Source: Collinsella sp. BA40
GTDB taxonomy: Bacteria > Actinomycetota > Coriobacteriia > Coriobacteriales > Coriobacteriaceae
Direction: 5' to 3'
Assembly (NCBI RefSeq): GCF_008014645.1
Contig: NZ_VOWY01000012.1
Coordinates: forward strand, 60,441 to 124,440
DNA: 64,000 nt
Below, piece by piece: positions 33,772-41,461 of this stretch (position 1 is the stretch's first letter; each line of letters begins with the position of its first letter). The notes below the pieces were generated by a model. It saw only the letters and a list, made by a program, of their open reading frames with translations, did not search any database and was not told the origin of the DNA. The translations under genes and the position numbers were made by a program.

Positions 33772-34449
33772 GTGAACATGAAAGAGAAGATGAAGAAGCT
33801 GATGGGCGGCAAGACCTTCGCCCTGCGCAAGAGCGTGGTCTTTGCGCTCGTGGCGGGCTTGCTGCTGGGTGCGGGCGGCGTACTGTTTTTCCAGTGGTAC
33901 AACCCCAAGGATGAGCCGCAGGTCGAGACCATTGATACCTCGATGATCATGAGTCGTGTTATCGATCGTAGCGATATGGTGACGGCTTCGCAGGACTACA
34001 CGATCGTTGAGAAGGCGGGAGACAAGAACAAGCTCTTCGACTTGATTGAGATTCCGTTCACGCAAAACAGTTTCTGGTACCTCTATGCAGGCAGCATTGA
34101 GGCAAGTGTGGACCTGGGCAAGGCAACCTGGGAGCCCGAAAGCTCGGGCGTGCTCAAGGTGACACTGCCGGAGCCCGTGCTGCAGAACATCCCCAACATG
34201 GACGTCTCGGGCGTGTTCGAGGAGCACAACAACGTGCTGAACCCCATCCATGTGGAGGATGTCGATGCGTTCCAGCGCGACTGCATCGCCAAGAGCAACC
34301 AGCAGGCAGAAGAGGGCGGGCTGAAGGAGCAGGCTAAGGCGAACGCCCAGGCCAACCTGCAGACCATGTTCGATGTTGCGTGCGGTGAGGGCAGGTGCAC
34401 GGTCGAGATCACCTGGGTGCCGGCGGAAGGCGGTGAGCAGGGTGAGTAA
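33772..34449 (+). CDS. DUF4230 family membrane-anchored protein
   Basis: A 225-residue protein with a short basic cytoplasmic start, one N-terminal membrane helix (SVVFALVAGLLLGAGGVLFF) and an extracytoplasmic domain of the DUF4230 family (unknown function), recognised by ETIDTSMIMSRVIDRSDMVT, YTIVEK and LPEPVLQNIPNMD-like segments. The GTG start at 33772 follows GGGAGAAG; ATG 33778 is possible. Its 3' end overlaps a 31-codon membrane peptide gene. Confidence 0.82.
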   Translation: MNMKEKMKKLMGGKTFALRKSVVFALVAGLLLGAGGVLFFQWYNPKDEPQVETIDTSMIMSRVIDRSDMVTASQDYTIVEKAGDKNKLFDLIEIPFTQNSFWYLYAGSIEASVDLGKATWEPESSGVLKVTLPEPVLQNIPNMDVSGVFEEHNNVLNPIHVEDVDAFQRDCIAKSNQQAEEGGLKEQAKANAQANLQTMFDVACGEGRCTVEITWVPAEGGEQGE

Positions 34450-34537
34450 GAACACGTTGGTCGTCATCGCCGTCATCGCGGTGCTCGCGATCGTGGCGTT
34501 CGCGATCTACAACGCGACCGTGCTGTCCTGGGGGTAG
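34442..34537 (+). CDS. 31-residue single-helix membrane peptide
   Basis: A small reading frame starting GTG at 34442 (or GTG 34433) and ending TAG 34535-34537. The product is SKNTLVVIAVIAVLAIVAFA followed by IYNATVLSWG: one transmembrane helix. The start overlaps the DUF4230 stop, typical of translational coupling, with GGAAGG about 15 bases upstream. Likely a small partner of the DUF4230 protein. Confidence 0.6.
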   Translation: MSKNTLVVIAVIAVLAIVAFAIYNATVLSWG

Positions 34538-34659
34538 CGTGTAGGGGCGGTATTGATTTCCGTTGACCGAAGGGCCCGCCATATGTCTGCAGATGCATCT
34601 TTTTTCGGTCTAATCTGTGCATGAGACATGGTGTCAGGTCATTTGTTTAGGAGGACGCG

Positions 34660-35469
34660 ATGGATGTAGAAGAGCATGGTCAAGAGCAGGTTCAAGTGGA
34701 AACCCCCGTGGGGGCGGAAGATAGGACTGCGGTCGATATTGCCGCAGCTGCGAACGCTGCGATAGAAATCGCGTTGCTGGCGGTTGAGTTCCTGCCTGGT
34801 GGCCCCGTTGCTTCCAAAGTGGCAAGGGGCGTAAAGAAGTTTGCTCCGGCTGCGAAAGTTGTTGCTCAAAAGTTGCCAGACATGGCTCCCGTTGTGGTTC
34901 AGATGGCCGAGAAAGCGCATGATAAAATGCCCACCGCTGCTTCAGCTGGCGCCGGGAAAGTGAAAGGCGCTGTCAAAGATGCTTCCGACCAGCTTGGCGA
35001 GAAAGGACGAGCGCTCGGAGCAAGGGCCCGCGATGCATTTGAAGAGCGCGAGCGCGAAAAGATGCTCAAAGCTGCACGAAAGGCTTTGCTAGATGGCGCC
35101 GGTAACAAATTGACTGTCGGCCAGTTTCTGCAGAACTGGGAATTGCAAGTGTCGCCCGTGGGCATGATCGGGGATGGTTATATGGCGTTCAGCGGCTGCT
35201 ATGCCATCGCCACGTATGCGTCTGTGGTCAAGAAGGGTGACTTCAGCAACTTCAAGGGTATCTATATCGGTAAGTCCGAAAACATGGGCAAAGCGATTTA
35301 TAGCGATCTAATTGGCTTGGGCAATGTGGATGTATACGCAGACGTGAAGTACAAGCAGCACGTTTACATTCTGCTCTATCCGTGTTCCCTGAATAAGATC
35401 GATGAGCTTGAGGCGTCGTTGATTACGGCGCTGGATGCTGACCTCTCGTACAACAAGGCGAGGGGATAA
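34660..35469 (+). CDS. GIY-YIG-like domain protein with long helical N-terminus
   Basis: A 269-residue protein. The first 150 residues are Ala/Lys-rich and helical, including a weakly hydrophobic part (AAIEIALLAVEFLPGGPVAS). The C-terminal domain looks like a GIY-YIG nuclease fold: GCYAI at 179-183, GIYIGKSENMGKAI at 200-213, a possible catalytic glutamate E251 (DELEASLITAL) and a final YN (265-266). The usual arginine is replaced by K211. Activity is uncertain. RBS TTTAGGAGG. It begins the AT-richer accessory patch; a nuclease or toxin role is speculation. Confidence 0.6.
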   Translation: MDVEEHGQEQVQVETPVGAEDRTAVDIAAAANAAIEIALLAVEFLPGGPVASKVARGVKKFAPAAKVVAQKLPDMAPVVVQMAEKAHDKMPTAASAGAGKVKGAVKDASDQLGEKGRALGARARDAFEEREREKMLKAARKALLDGAGNKLTVGQFLQNWELQVSPVGMIGDGYMAFSGCYAIATYASVVKKGDFSNFKGIYIGKSENMGKAIYSDLIGLGNVDVYADVKYKQHVYILLYPCSLNKIDELEASLITALDADLSYNKARG

Positions 35470-35576
35470 TGGCTGCATGCTATGTCGATGTCTTATATGA
35501 ATGCGTCCAAGCCAGTCAAGGCTCATGAGTGATGAGAAAGTCTATTCAAGCTGATCAGCATGAGAGAGGAGGGGAA

Positions 35577-35762
35577 ATGAGCGATAGATTTCCAGATGTT
35601 GATTGGTGGCGCGATCGCTACGGAGCGCTCCTGAATGCTCAAGATGGCTTTGACGACAACCACTATGTGTGGAAGTGTACGGGGTACGGGCATAAGAACA
35701 GTATCTCAAGTGAGAACATCTACGATTCACATGCAGACTTCTATGCATTCAAAGACAACTGA
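35577..35762 (+). CDS. 61-residue protein, degenerate zinc-ribbon like
   Basis: A small acidic protein, MSDRFPDVDWWRDRYGALL and onward, with a strong GGAGGGG site. From memory, ICE-borne relatives in Firmicutes have a four-cysteine zinc ribbon in this layout (D-C-x2-C and WKCTxCGHKNSI). Here three of those positions read R, Y and Y (WWRDRYGA; CTGYGHKN) and only one cysteine is left. The gene is intact but metal binding is probably lost. The relative is recalled, not searched. Confidence 0.6.
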   Translation: MSDRFPDVDWWRDRYGALLNAQDGFDDNHYVWKCTGYGHKNSISSENIYDSHADFYAFKDN

Positions 35763-35797
35763 TTGTTTGCACGTTTTTGTTTGTGGGAGGTGAAACG

Positions 35798-35915
35798 ATG
35801 TTCGAGACCTGTCCCAACTGCGACATGCCGCTGGATGGTGCGGATTACACGGCGCAATGGGGGGGACAATGAATGTGGCTATTGGACTTGCCCTCACTGT
35901 GGCGCAGAGGGGTAG
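35798..35915 (+). pseudogene. frameshifted 38-residue zinc-ribbon protein
   Basis: As read, the frame stops after 24 codons (TGA 35870-35872). Removing one G from the G7 tract at 35859-35865 restores a 38-residue protein with two CxxC knuckles (TCPNCDMP and TCPHCGAEG) ending at TAG 35913-35915. GGGAGGTG precedes the ATG at 35798. It is either a slippage-regulated gene, a decayed gene, or an assembly error. Confidence 0.7.
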
Positions 35916-36321
35916 AAGATTGGTGCACTGATGACGACTAGGGCGTCTAGGTGATTCAACTGTTGTTGACAAAAAGGAGCTGGTGACTAGTCGATGCCAC
36001 GGGCTTTTAGTGTGGTCTAGTGTTGGTTGTTCTTGATGGATTTACGATTGCTACTGTGGCAATAAGCTCCAATATGAATTGACTGCTATTTTGCAATTAG
36101 CCGAAAAGCCTACTCGTTGTTCCACCCTGTATTTGAAGGGTGGATGAATGGACAAAACCATTTGAGTCGTAATGAAATCGGTGCATCTGCGATAGGAGCT
36201 TGTCAGGCCCGAGCCTTAAGGGGCCTGTCAATTCGATCGGAGCGGCTTTCTTGCTGATTGCATGGGTTTGCAGCGATTGCATTATTGGACTATAAGAGCT
36301 TAATAAAAGAGGTGACGTCAG
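35916..36321. other. intergenic region of the accessory patch
   Basis: About 400 bases, AT-richer than the chromosome average, with no supportable gene. Two hairpins are visible: CCACCC/GGGTGG at 36122-36143 and CAGGCCC/GGGCCTG at about 36204-36229. No integrase, transposase or clear attachment site was found. Confidence 0.55.
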
Positions 36322-36486
36322 TTGTTTGGTAAAGTGCGAAAGACGAGAAGCGACTGCACTGTAGGATCATATGAAAAGAAGCATGGTATGCCGAAGGGTA
36401 CAATTCGTCTTCCGAACGGAAGGAAGGCTAGAAAGGATAAGACCCTTGGTGCTCTTCGGAAACAAAGCGGCAACGAATATCGCTAA
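36322..36486 (+). CDS. 54-residue basic protein
   Basis: TTG start at 36322 with AGAGGTG upstream; product FGKVRKTRSDCTVGSYEKKH and onward, ending GALRKQSGNEYR. It is strongly basic with the pattern MPKGTIRLPNGRKARKD, like small hypothetical proteins of integrative elements that I recall from Firmicutes. Function unknown. It is below the usual length cut-off for gene calling. Confidence 0.6.
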   Translation: MFGKVRKTRSDCTVGSYEKKHGMPKGTIRLPNGRKARKDKTLGALRKQSGNEYR

Positions 36487-36581
36487 TCCAGGCTAGTAAT
36501 AATACGTTGTCTTGCTTCGGGCGACGCATGGTGCACTCTCTGGATATACGGAATATGCCGCCGACGTTGCCGTGGGGTCGC

Positions 36582-36845
36582 CTAGCGGCAGCAGGAGGCG
36601 CTGCACTCGCAATAGAGCTTAATCAAGCGTCTGTCGATATAGTCATGCTGGCCAGATTTGATGGGAAGCGGCTCTGTCGGTGCCTGCTTTGGAATCTTGC
36701 CGTCGTTATTTGTCAGGACGCAATCGCCTTGCTGGGTGAGTCAAGCTGTCGTGGAGTTTGGCGACGATGCATCTTTGCAGACAGGCACGTGGATGGGCTG
36801 CGGCCTTCGTTTGCCTAAAAAGGCGTTAGCCGCCCACGATAAAGA
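36582..36845 (-). pseudogene. DUF4160-like remnant with internal TGA
   Basis: The minus-strand frame reads PQPIHVPVCKDASSPNSTTA, stop, LTQQGDCVLTNNDGKIPKQ, then a degenerate tail IKSGQHDYIDRRLIKLYCE. This follows the layout of a DUF4160-like family (EPVHVHV..G.P.PNAT.IW.T....C.L.NN...IP). The internal TGA at 36741-36743 replaces the conserved Trp. The N-terminus is missing. Family match is from memory. Confidence 0.6.
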
Positions 36846-36847
36846 GG

Positions 36848-37120
36848 CTAGGCAATTCCGAGGTCTCCTTCGGCTTCGTATTTGAAAATGAGATAGGCGT
36901 TGTCGTGGAGGAACCGCTCGATCAAGTGGATCTCCGCTGCAGAACAGCGTCCTCCTCAGGACTCCCAGGTATATGATGGCAGCTCGCAGCGAACGGAGTG
37001 GAAGTCCGCGCCTGTGGGCAGCTCGAAATGCGCGATTGCTTTCCGAACGCCTTCATTTTCGATGATGCCGGTATGCATGACTTCAGTGCCGCCGGCGAAT
37101 GCGAAATACGGGTGCATCAT
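36848..37120 (-). pseudogene. broken companion gene of the DUF4160 remnant
   Basis: ATG at 37120 with AAGGGTGA upstream reads MMHPYFAFAGGTEVMHTGII through ELPSYTWES, then TGA (36956-36958). The same frame continues with SAAEIHLIERFLHDNAYLIF and KYEAEGDLGIA to TAG at 36848. A single TGA in a 90-codon frame that otherwise reads well argues for recent inactivation. I do not know the family name. Confidence 0.6.
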
Positions 37121-37232
37121 GGATCATCACCCTTGAGCGTATCGAGGCGTACAGCATGCTTCTTGCAGCTTGGTATGCCCGTGGGCGCACGAGCCGGCCT
37201 GCGGCGCCGCTGCGTGCCACAGACCGGCCTAC

Positions 37233-37433
37233 CTACTTGAACAGGTCCTTCAATCCGAAGGTGGTCTTGCGATAGACCTTGTTGTACGCGGCTTTCTTGG
37301 GATCGCGCAGCCAGCCCATGCCCTTCTGGCCGTAGCCGGGGATAAGCGCCTTCTTTACGGCGCGCTTGGCTTTGCCCGTCGTGCGGGCGGCGAGTGATTT
37401 CTTTAGGCTGGGCTTGCGCATGCCGAATTTCAT
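37233..37433 (-). CDS. 66-residue basic protein, ICE/phage type
   Basis: A small, highly basic protein: MKFGMRKPSLKKSLAARTTG, with PGYGQKGMGWLRDPKKAAYN and a final KTTFGLKDLFK. ATG 37433 has GAGGAG. I recall similar small proteins in integrative elements and phages of Firmicutes, without known function. It lies 35 bases downstream of the DUF389 gene, on the same strand. Confidence 0.75.
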   Translation of the reverse strand: MKFGMRKPSLKKSLAARTTGKAKRAVKKALIPGYGQKGMGWLRDPKKAAYNKVYRKTTFGLKDLFK

Positions 37434-37468
37434 AGCGTTCACGCTCCTCGATCGTGATGTAGCGGCGT

Positions 37469-38608
37469 CTATTCCGTCGTGAACTCCACGCGGTCGAGGC
37501 CCTCGACGTCGAGGCGGATGAGCTCCTCGGCCATCGTGCGCTGTGCCGCGTCGAGCTCCTCCGATGTCACCACGCGTGCTACGAGCTCCTCTTCTACCTT
37601 GTTCGTCGCGCTGCCGCCGGTCGCCTCGGCTTGCAGGCCTACCGTGTAGCGTTCGAAACCCGGGCAGACCACGGCGAGCTCCTCGGCCGTCTCGGCCGCG
37701 CCATAGGAATCGGGCGTGGGATCGTCGGCGGCCTTGACGAGGTTGGACGTGATGAACAGGCTCGGAATAGCGAAGATGGCCGTGCCCAGCAGGATGCGCC
37801 AGCGGATCTTGTGCGACTTCGCGCGGACGTCGGCGTCCTCCTCGGCCGTTACAACGCCGTCCTCGTTCAGGTCGCGCTTGAGCGGCACGCGCAGCAGCAC
37901 CAGTACCACCATGGCGGATAGCGAGATGAACACCACGTTCACGCCGAACTCGTATAGGGCCGATAGCGCCACTCCCAGGTTGGCCGCGGCGATGCCGTAG
38001 CCCGCGGCGCACAGCGGCGGCATGAGCGCCGTTGCTACGGCGACGCCCGAGATGAGGGTTGCCGGCTCCTGGTCGCGCGAGTTGCCCAGGCCGCCCGCGA
38101 AGCCTCCTACGAGCGCCAAGATCAGGTCCCATACCGTTGCCGTCGAGTTGTCCGCGAGCGACGGCGTCATGCCCGCCACGGGGGAGAGATGGAAGTACAG
38201 CGTGGATGTTATGAGGCAGAACACCATCTGTATGACGAGTCCCGCCACGGCATCGCGCGTGAGCGCGCGATCGAAGGTGGCGACGCCGTAGGCGATGGCA
38301 AGCACCGATCCCATGATGGGGCAGATGAGCATGGCGCCCACGATGGCGATCTCGGAGTTCGTATCAAGGCCGATACAGGCGATGATCATAGCGATGATGA
38401 GGATGCAGATGTGGTTGCCGTTGAGGCGCGCGCCGTTGACGAAGCGCTTGCGGATCACATGGTAGGGCGCGCGTCCCTCGCGGATGTTGAACGTGTGCTG
38501 GATGAACCGGTGCAGGCTGCGGCAGAGGCGCTGCGGAGCGGACCGCTCTCCGTGGCGGCGACGGTGCCGGTCGATATACTTTTTAAGGTCGGGATTGGTG
38601 CTTGCCAC
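37469..38608 (-). CDS. DUF389 family membrane protein
   Basis: A 379-residue protein: a basic N-terminal tail, a polytopic membrane domain of the DUF389 (TIGR00341) family, and a C-terminal domain of about 140 residues outside the membrane. Diagnostic segments are CILIIAMIIACIGLDTNSEI, GAMLICPIMGSVLAIAYGVA and GVAVATALMPPLCAAGYGIA. Function unknown. The GTG start at 38608 follows AAGGTG. A TATAGT -10-like element lies in the divergent gap with the NifU-like gene. Confidence 0.85.
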   Translation of the reverse strand: MASTNPDLKKYIDRHRRRHGERSAPQRLCRSLHRFIQHTFNIREGRAPYHVIRKRFVNGARLNGNHICILIIAMIIACIGLDTNSEIAIVGAMLICPIMGSVLAIAYGVATFDRALTRDAVAGLVIQMVFCLITSTLYFHLSPVAGMTPSLADNSTATVWDLILALVGGFAGGLGNSRDQEPATLISGVAVATALMPPLCAAGYGIAAANLGVALSALYEFGVNVVFISLSAMVVLVLLRVPLKRDLNEDGVVTAEEDADVRAKSHKIRWRILLGTAIFAIPSLFITSNLVKAADDPTPDSYGAAETAEELAVVCPGFERYTVGLQAEATGGSATNKVEEELVARVVTSEELDAAQRTMAEELIRLDVEGLDRVEFTTE

Positions 38609-38764
38609 GACGATTCACCTTGCTGACGTTGGGGGCGTGTGCGGTGTGACCGCGCGATGCGGCCGCGTGGTATAGTGTACGCTCACATGGGTACAACCCG
38701 TGGCATAACGTGTGAGCTGCGCGCGCCGGCGGAACGGCGCTGCGCTCGTCGAAAGGACTGCCCC

Positions 38765-39040
38765 ATGGCAGTAGATGAGAAACTCCTCCTTGAGGTCCTC
38801 GAGCAGATTCGCCCCAACCTGCAGGCAGATGGTGGCGACATGGCGTACGTGGGCGTGGACGACGAGGGCGTGGTATCGCTTGAGCTGCAGGGTGCTTGCG
38901 CCGGCTGCCCCATGAGCCAGCTCACGTTGTCCATGGGCGTGGAGCGCATCCTGAAGGAGCACGTGCCCGGCGTCACGCGCGTCGTGGCGGTCAACGACGG
39001 CCCTGCGTCCGATCTGTACGACGACTACATGCCGTTTTAA
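38765..39040 (+). CDS. NifU C-terminal domain-like iron-sulfur carrier
   Basis: A 91-residue stand-alone NifU-C (Nfu) domain: LEQIRPNLQADGGDMAYVGV with the cluster-binding CAGCPMS (CxxC). It carries or transfers Fe-S clusters in the cytoplasm. ATG 38765 has AAAGGA; the longer frame begins in the promoter region. Two hairpin terminators follow. Confidence 0.92.
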   Translation: MAVDEKLLLEVLEQIRPNLQADGGDMAYVGVDDEGVVSLELQGACAGCPMSQLTLSMGVERILKEHVPGVTRVVAVNDGPASDLYDDYMPF

Positions 39041-39080
39041 TCGAGCGCATACACGCGGTAACGTGCGGTTGCGCAAATTC

Positions 39081-39143
39081 GACGGGCGCCGGGCAGGCGC
39101 CCGTCGCGTTTAAAGAGCGGCGCGTACGCAGCGCCGCTCGTTT
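39081..39143 (+). terminator. tandem terminator hairpins after the NifU-like gene
   Basis: First stem GACGGGCGCC/GGCGCCCGTC (39081-39105, followed by GCGTTT), second stem GAGCGGCGC/GCGCCGCTC (39115-39139, followed by GTTT). Confidence 0.75.
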
Positions 39144-39158
39144 CAAGGAGGTTGCTCC

Positions 39159-39998
39159 ATGCTCAACGAGCTCTACCAGATGCTCGACCCGGTAGCATTT
39201 TCGGCCGGTCCCCTCACTATCTATTGGTACGGCATCGCCTATGTGGTGGGTTCTATCCTTGCGGGTGTCGTGGCGTACCGCGTGCAGCGACGCTGGAACA
39301 TGGGACTCACGGTGGACGATATCTGGATGCTCGTCACGGGCGCGGTCTTCGGTCTCATCATCGGCGGCCGTCTGTTCTACGTGATCTTCTACGGCGATGG
39401 GTACTACCTGACGCATCCCTTGGAGATCTTCGCTGCCAACCAGGGAGGCATGAGTTTCCACGGCGGCCTGCTCGGCGGCCTGCTCGGCGGCTACGTGGTG
39501 TGCCGCATGCTCAGGCTGTCTCCGTGGACGGTTGCCGATTTCGCCATCGTCGGCGTTCCTCTCGCCCTGGCGCTGGGCCGCTGCGCCAACTTCGTGAACG
39601 GCGAGCTGTGGGGTAAGCCCACCGACCTTCCCTGGGGCGTGGTCTTCGGCGGCGCCGCAGGCGAGATGCCGCGCCATCCCTCCCAGCTGTACGAGGCATT
39701 TCTCGAGGGCATCGTGTTGTTCGTGGTGCTCTATGCCATGAGCCGCAAGCGCCCGGTGCCTCCGCAGGGGGCGTTTATCGGTACGTTCGTGCTCGGCTAC
39801 GGCGTGGTTCGCTTCCTGATCGAGTTCGTCCGCGTGCCCGATGCCCAGCTGGGCTACCTGTTCGGCGGCGTGATCACGATGGGTCAGCTGTTGAGCCTTC
39901 CTCTGATCGCGATAGGCGCCGGGCTGCTGGTCTATGCATACCGCGCGAAGCGCCCGCAGCGGGCCAAGCTGGTCGACGACGCGCCGGCGCAGCAGTGA
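39159..39998 (+). CDS. lgt: prolipoprotein diacylglyceryl transferase
   Basis: A 279-residue integral membrane enzyme that transfers diacylglycerol to the lipobox cysteine of prolipoproteins. Family signatures are present: FSAGPLTIYWYGIAY, GGRLFYVIFYG, NQGGMSFHGGLLGG (the HGG motif) and LGRCANFVNGELWGKPT (R and N of the active region), HPSQLYEA, and VRFLIEFVR. About seven helices. ATG 39159 follows AAGGAGG. Substrates in this window would be the lipoproteins at 32028, 41462 and 47610. Confidence 0.95.
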   Translation: MLNELYQMLDPVAFSAGPLTIYWYGIAYVVGSILAGVVAYRVQRRWNMGLTVDDIWMLVTGAVFGLIIGGRLFYVIFYGDGYYLTHPLEIFAANQGGMSFHGGLLGGLLGGYVVCRMLRLSPWTVADFAIVGVPLALALGRCANFVNGELWGKPTDLPWGVVFGGAAGEMPRHPSQLYEAFLEGIVLFVVLYAMSRKRPVPPQGAFIGTFVLGYGVVRFLIEFVRVPDAQLGYLFGGVITMGQLLSLPLIAIGAGLLVYAYRAKRPQRAKLVDDAPAQQ

Positions 39999-40140
39999 GC
40001 GCCTCGCCTCAACCGTGGTGCTGGCTTCGCCCGATGGTTCCAGGGAGGGGGCACTGCGTCGGCGTTGTCCGCCGGCGTCTGGATGGAGGCGACGCGCCGG
40101 CAGGGGTTCGCGAGCACCGGCGCAAGAAGACGGAATGAGT

Positions 40141-40172
40141 GCGCGCCCGTTCGGCATGTCGTCGGACGGGCG
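40141..40172 (+). terminator. hairpin between lgt and ABC permease
   Basis: GCGCCCGT at 40141-40148 pairs with ACGGGCGC at about 40165-40172. It precedes the permease start by 20 bases, so it may be the end of the lgt transcript or a leader element of the permease. No T-run. Confidence 0.4.
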
Positions 40173-40192
40173 CCTTCATGAAGGGAGCAATC

Positions 40193-40954
40193 ATGGAAGG
40201 CGGACGTGTGCACGACGCCGCTTGGAAGGTGGCTGCGTATGCTGCCTCTACGGTGGCGCTGCTTGGGCTTTGGCATCTGGCGTCGCTCGTCCTCGCGTCT
40301 CCCGCCCTGCCCGCGCCGCTTGAGACCGTCCGCGTGCTCTATGCCTATCTTCCCGAATTGCTGCCCGCCTTTCTCATAAGCTTGTATCGCGTGCTGGCAG
40401 CGCTGGTTGCGGCATCGATTCTGGCGATACCGCTGGGTCTTGCATTGGGCAGGTCGCCCCGCCTGGACGCCCTCGTCTCTCCCGCCTTACACATCCTCTA
40501 TCCCATTCCAAAGGTCGTGCTGCTGCCCATCTTTTTGGTGATGCTCGGCTTAGGGGATGCGTCGAAGATTGCGCTCATGGCGGTCACGGTGTTCTTCCAG
40601 ATTCTGGCGAGCGTTCGGGATGCTGCTGCTTGCGTGCCGCGGGGGTCGATCCTGGCCGCTCGAAGCCTGGGGGCGGGTCGTATCTGCACATGTCTCCATG
40701 TGGTGGTGCCCGCCGTGCTGCCAGAATTGTTCACGGCGCTTCGCGTTGGATCCGGGACGGCGATCGCAGTGCTCTTTTTGTCCGAGGCCATCGCGGGGTC
40801 GACGGGCTTGGGTTATTTCATCGTCGACTCTTGGTCGATGATCGACTATCCGCGCATGTTCGCCGGCATGATCGGCATGGCGGTGCTGGGCGTGGGGATC
40901 TACGAGGCGCTCGCAGGGGTTGAGCGCGCCTTGACGCCGTGGAGAAGGGCATAG
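40193..40954 (+). CDS. ABC transporter permease, SsuC/TauC type
   Basis: A 253-residue inner membrane permease of the nitrate/sulfonate/taurine/thiamine-precursor class. There are six helices, and the EAA-like loop region is SILAARSLGAGRICTCLHVVVPAVLPELFTAL, shown here by its ends AARSLGAG and PAVLPE. The C-terminal SEAIAGSTGLGYFIVDSW is typical. ATG 40193 has GGGAG upstream. No ATPase gene is adjacent. The nearby binding protein on the opposite strand (41462-42514) is a natural partner; the substrate is unknown. Confidence 0.85.
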   Translation: MEGGRVHDAAWKVAAYAASTVALLGLWHLASLVLASPALPAPLETVRVLYAYLPELLPAFLISLYRVLAALVAASILAIPLGLALGRSPRLDALVSPALHILYPIPKVVLLPIFLVMLGLGDASKIALMAVTVFFQILASVRDAAACVPRGSILAARSLGAGRICTCLHVVVPAVLPELFTALRVGSGTAIAVLFLSEAIAGSTGLGYFIVDSWSMIDYPRMFAGMIGMAVLGVGIYEALAGVERALTPWRRA

Positions 40955-41395
40955 CTTTGCTGCTCGTGCAGGCCGAACGGTGCCGGACGTTCGAAGCAGG
41001 CTGGAATCGGCAGCGGAACTGCATATTTTCCAATTGGATCTGCATGGAATAACGGTGCTGCTCTTGCATGGCACATGAACAGCGTTCAGTCATTGTTGCC
41101 TTGGCATTAAATGCACATTTTGAGTCTTTTGTGTCCCCGGAGAAGGGCTTTGCGTGCCATTTCGATGCGGGTTACGCGCCCGTTTGCGGATGATGGCATG
41201 GAATGTGCCCTCATTGCAGGCCGACGGTGCTGGAACACGCAACATATTCCACGGCTGAGGAAGTATTCACCTCGCACACGGGTGCCCAAAGACTCAAAAT
41301 CGGCATTTAGTGCCATCGCGTATCGACGGGCCCCTGCATGAGGCGGGAAGGAGCTCGAAAGGGGCGTGCGGCGCGCTCGTTCGGGGACATCCGTA
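40955..41395. other. convergent intergenic region, permease / binding protein
   Basis: About 440 bases without a supportable gene, with AT-rich islands. Its main content is the inverted-repeat element at 41102-41315. TGCAGGCCGACGGTGC-like words near 40967 and 41217 also form a direct repeat. Confidence 0.5.
41102..41315. repeat. inverted-repeat element of about 210 bp
   Basis: TGGCATTAAATGCACATTTT and the following GAGTCTTT at 41102-41130 recur in reverse at about 41287-41315 (GGCACTAAATGCCGATTTTG on the minus strand), about 24 of 28 positions matching. The spaced arms suggest a small non-autonomous mobile element or paired regulatory arms. The arms share AAATGC...ATTTTG...CTTT with the element at 27655. 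Confidence 0.6.
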
Positions 41396-41396
41396 T

Positions 41397-41430
41397 GAAA
41401 AGCCCCTGCCGCCTCGATGGGCGGCAGGGG
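41397..41430 (-). terminator. terminator of the binding protein gene
   Basis: On the minus strand, stem CCCCTGCCGCC / GGCGGCAGGGG is followed by CTTTTC. It lies 32 bases beyond the stop of the substrate-binding protein gene. Confidence 0.85.
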
Positions 41431-41461
41431 TGCGGGAAGTGGGTCGTATTGGCTCGAGAGA

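Noticed and set aside
35472..35530. 19-codon frame after the GIY-YIG-like gene
   Set aside because: Too short, no ribosome site, and no recognisable pattern.
36507..36885. Plus-strand frames of 75-103 codons
   Set aside because: They are antisense to the DUF4160-like remnant, lack ribosome sites, and match nothing.
36582..37120. TGA recoded as an amino acid (Trp or selenocysteine)
   Set aside because: TGA is used as a normal stop elsewhere in the window, only one of the two sites fits Trp, and no selenocysteine insertion structure was seen.
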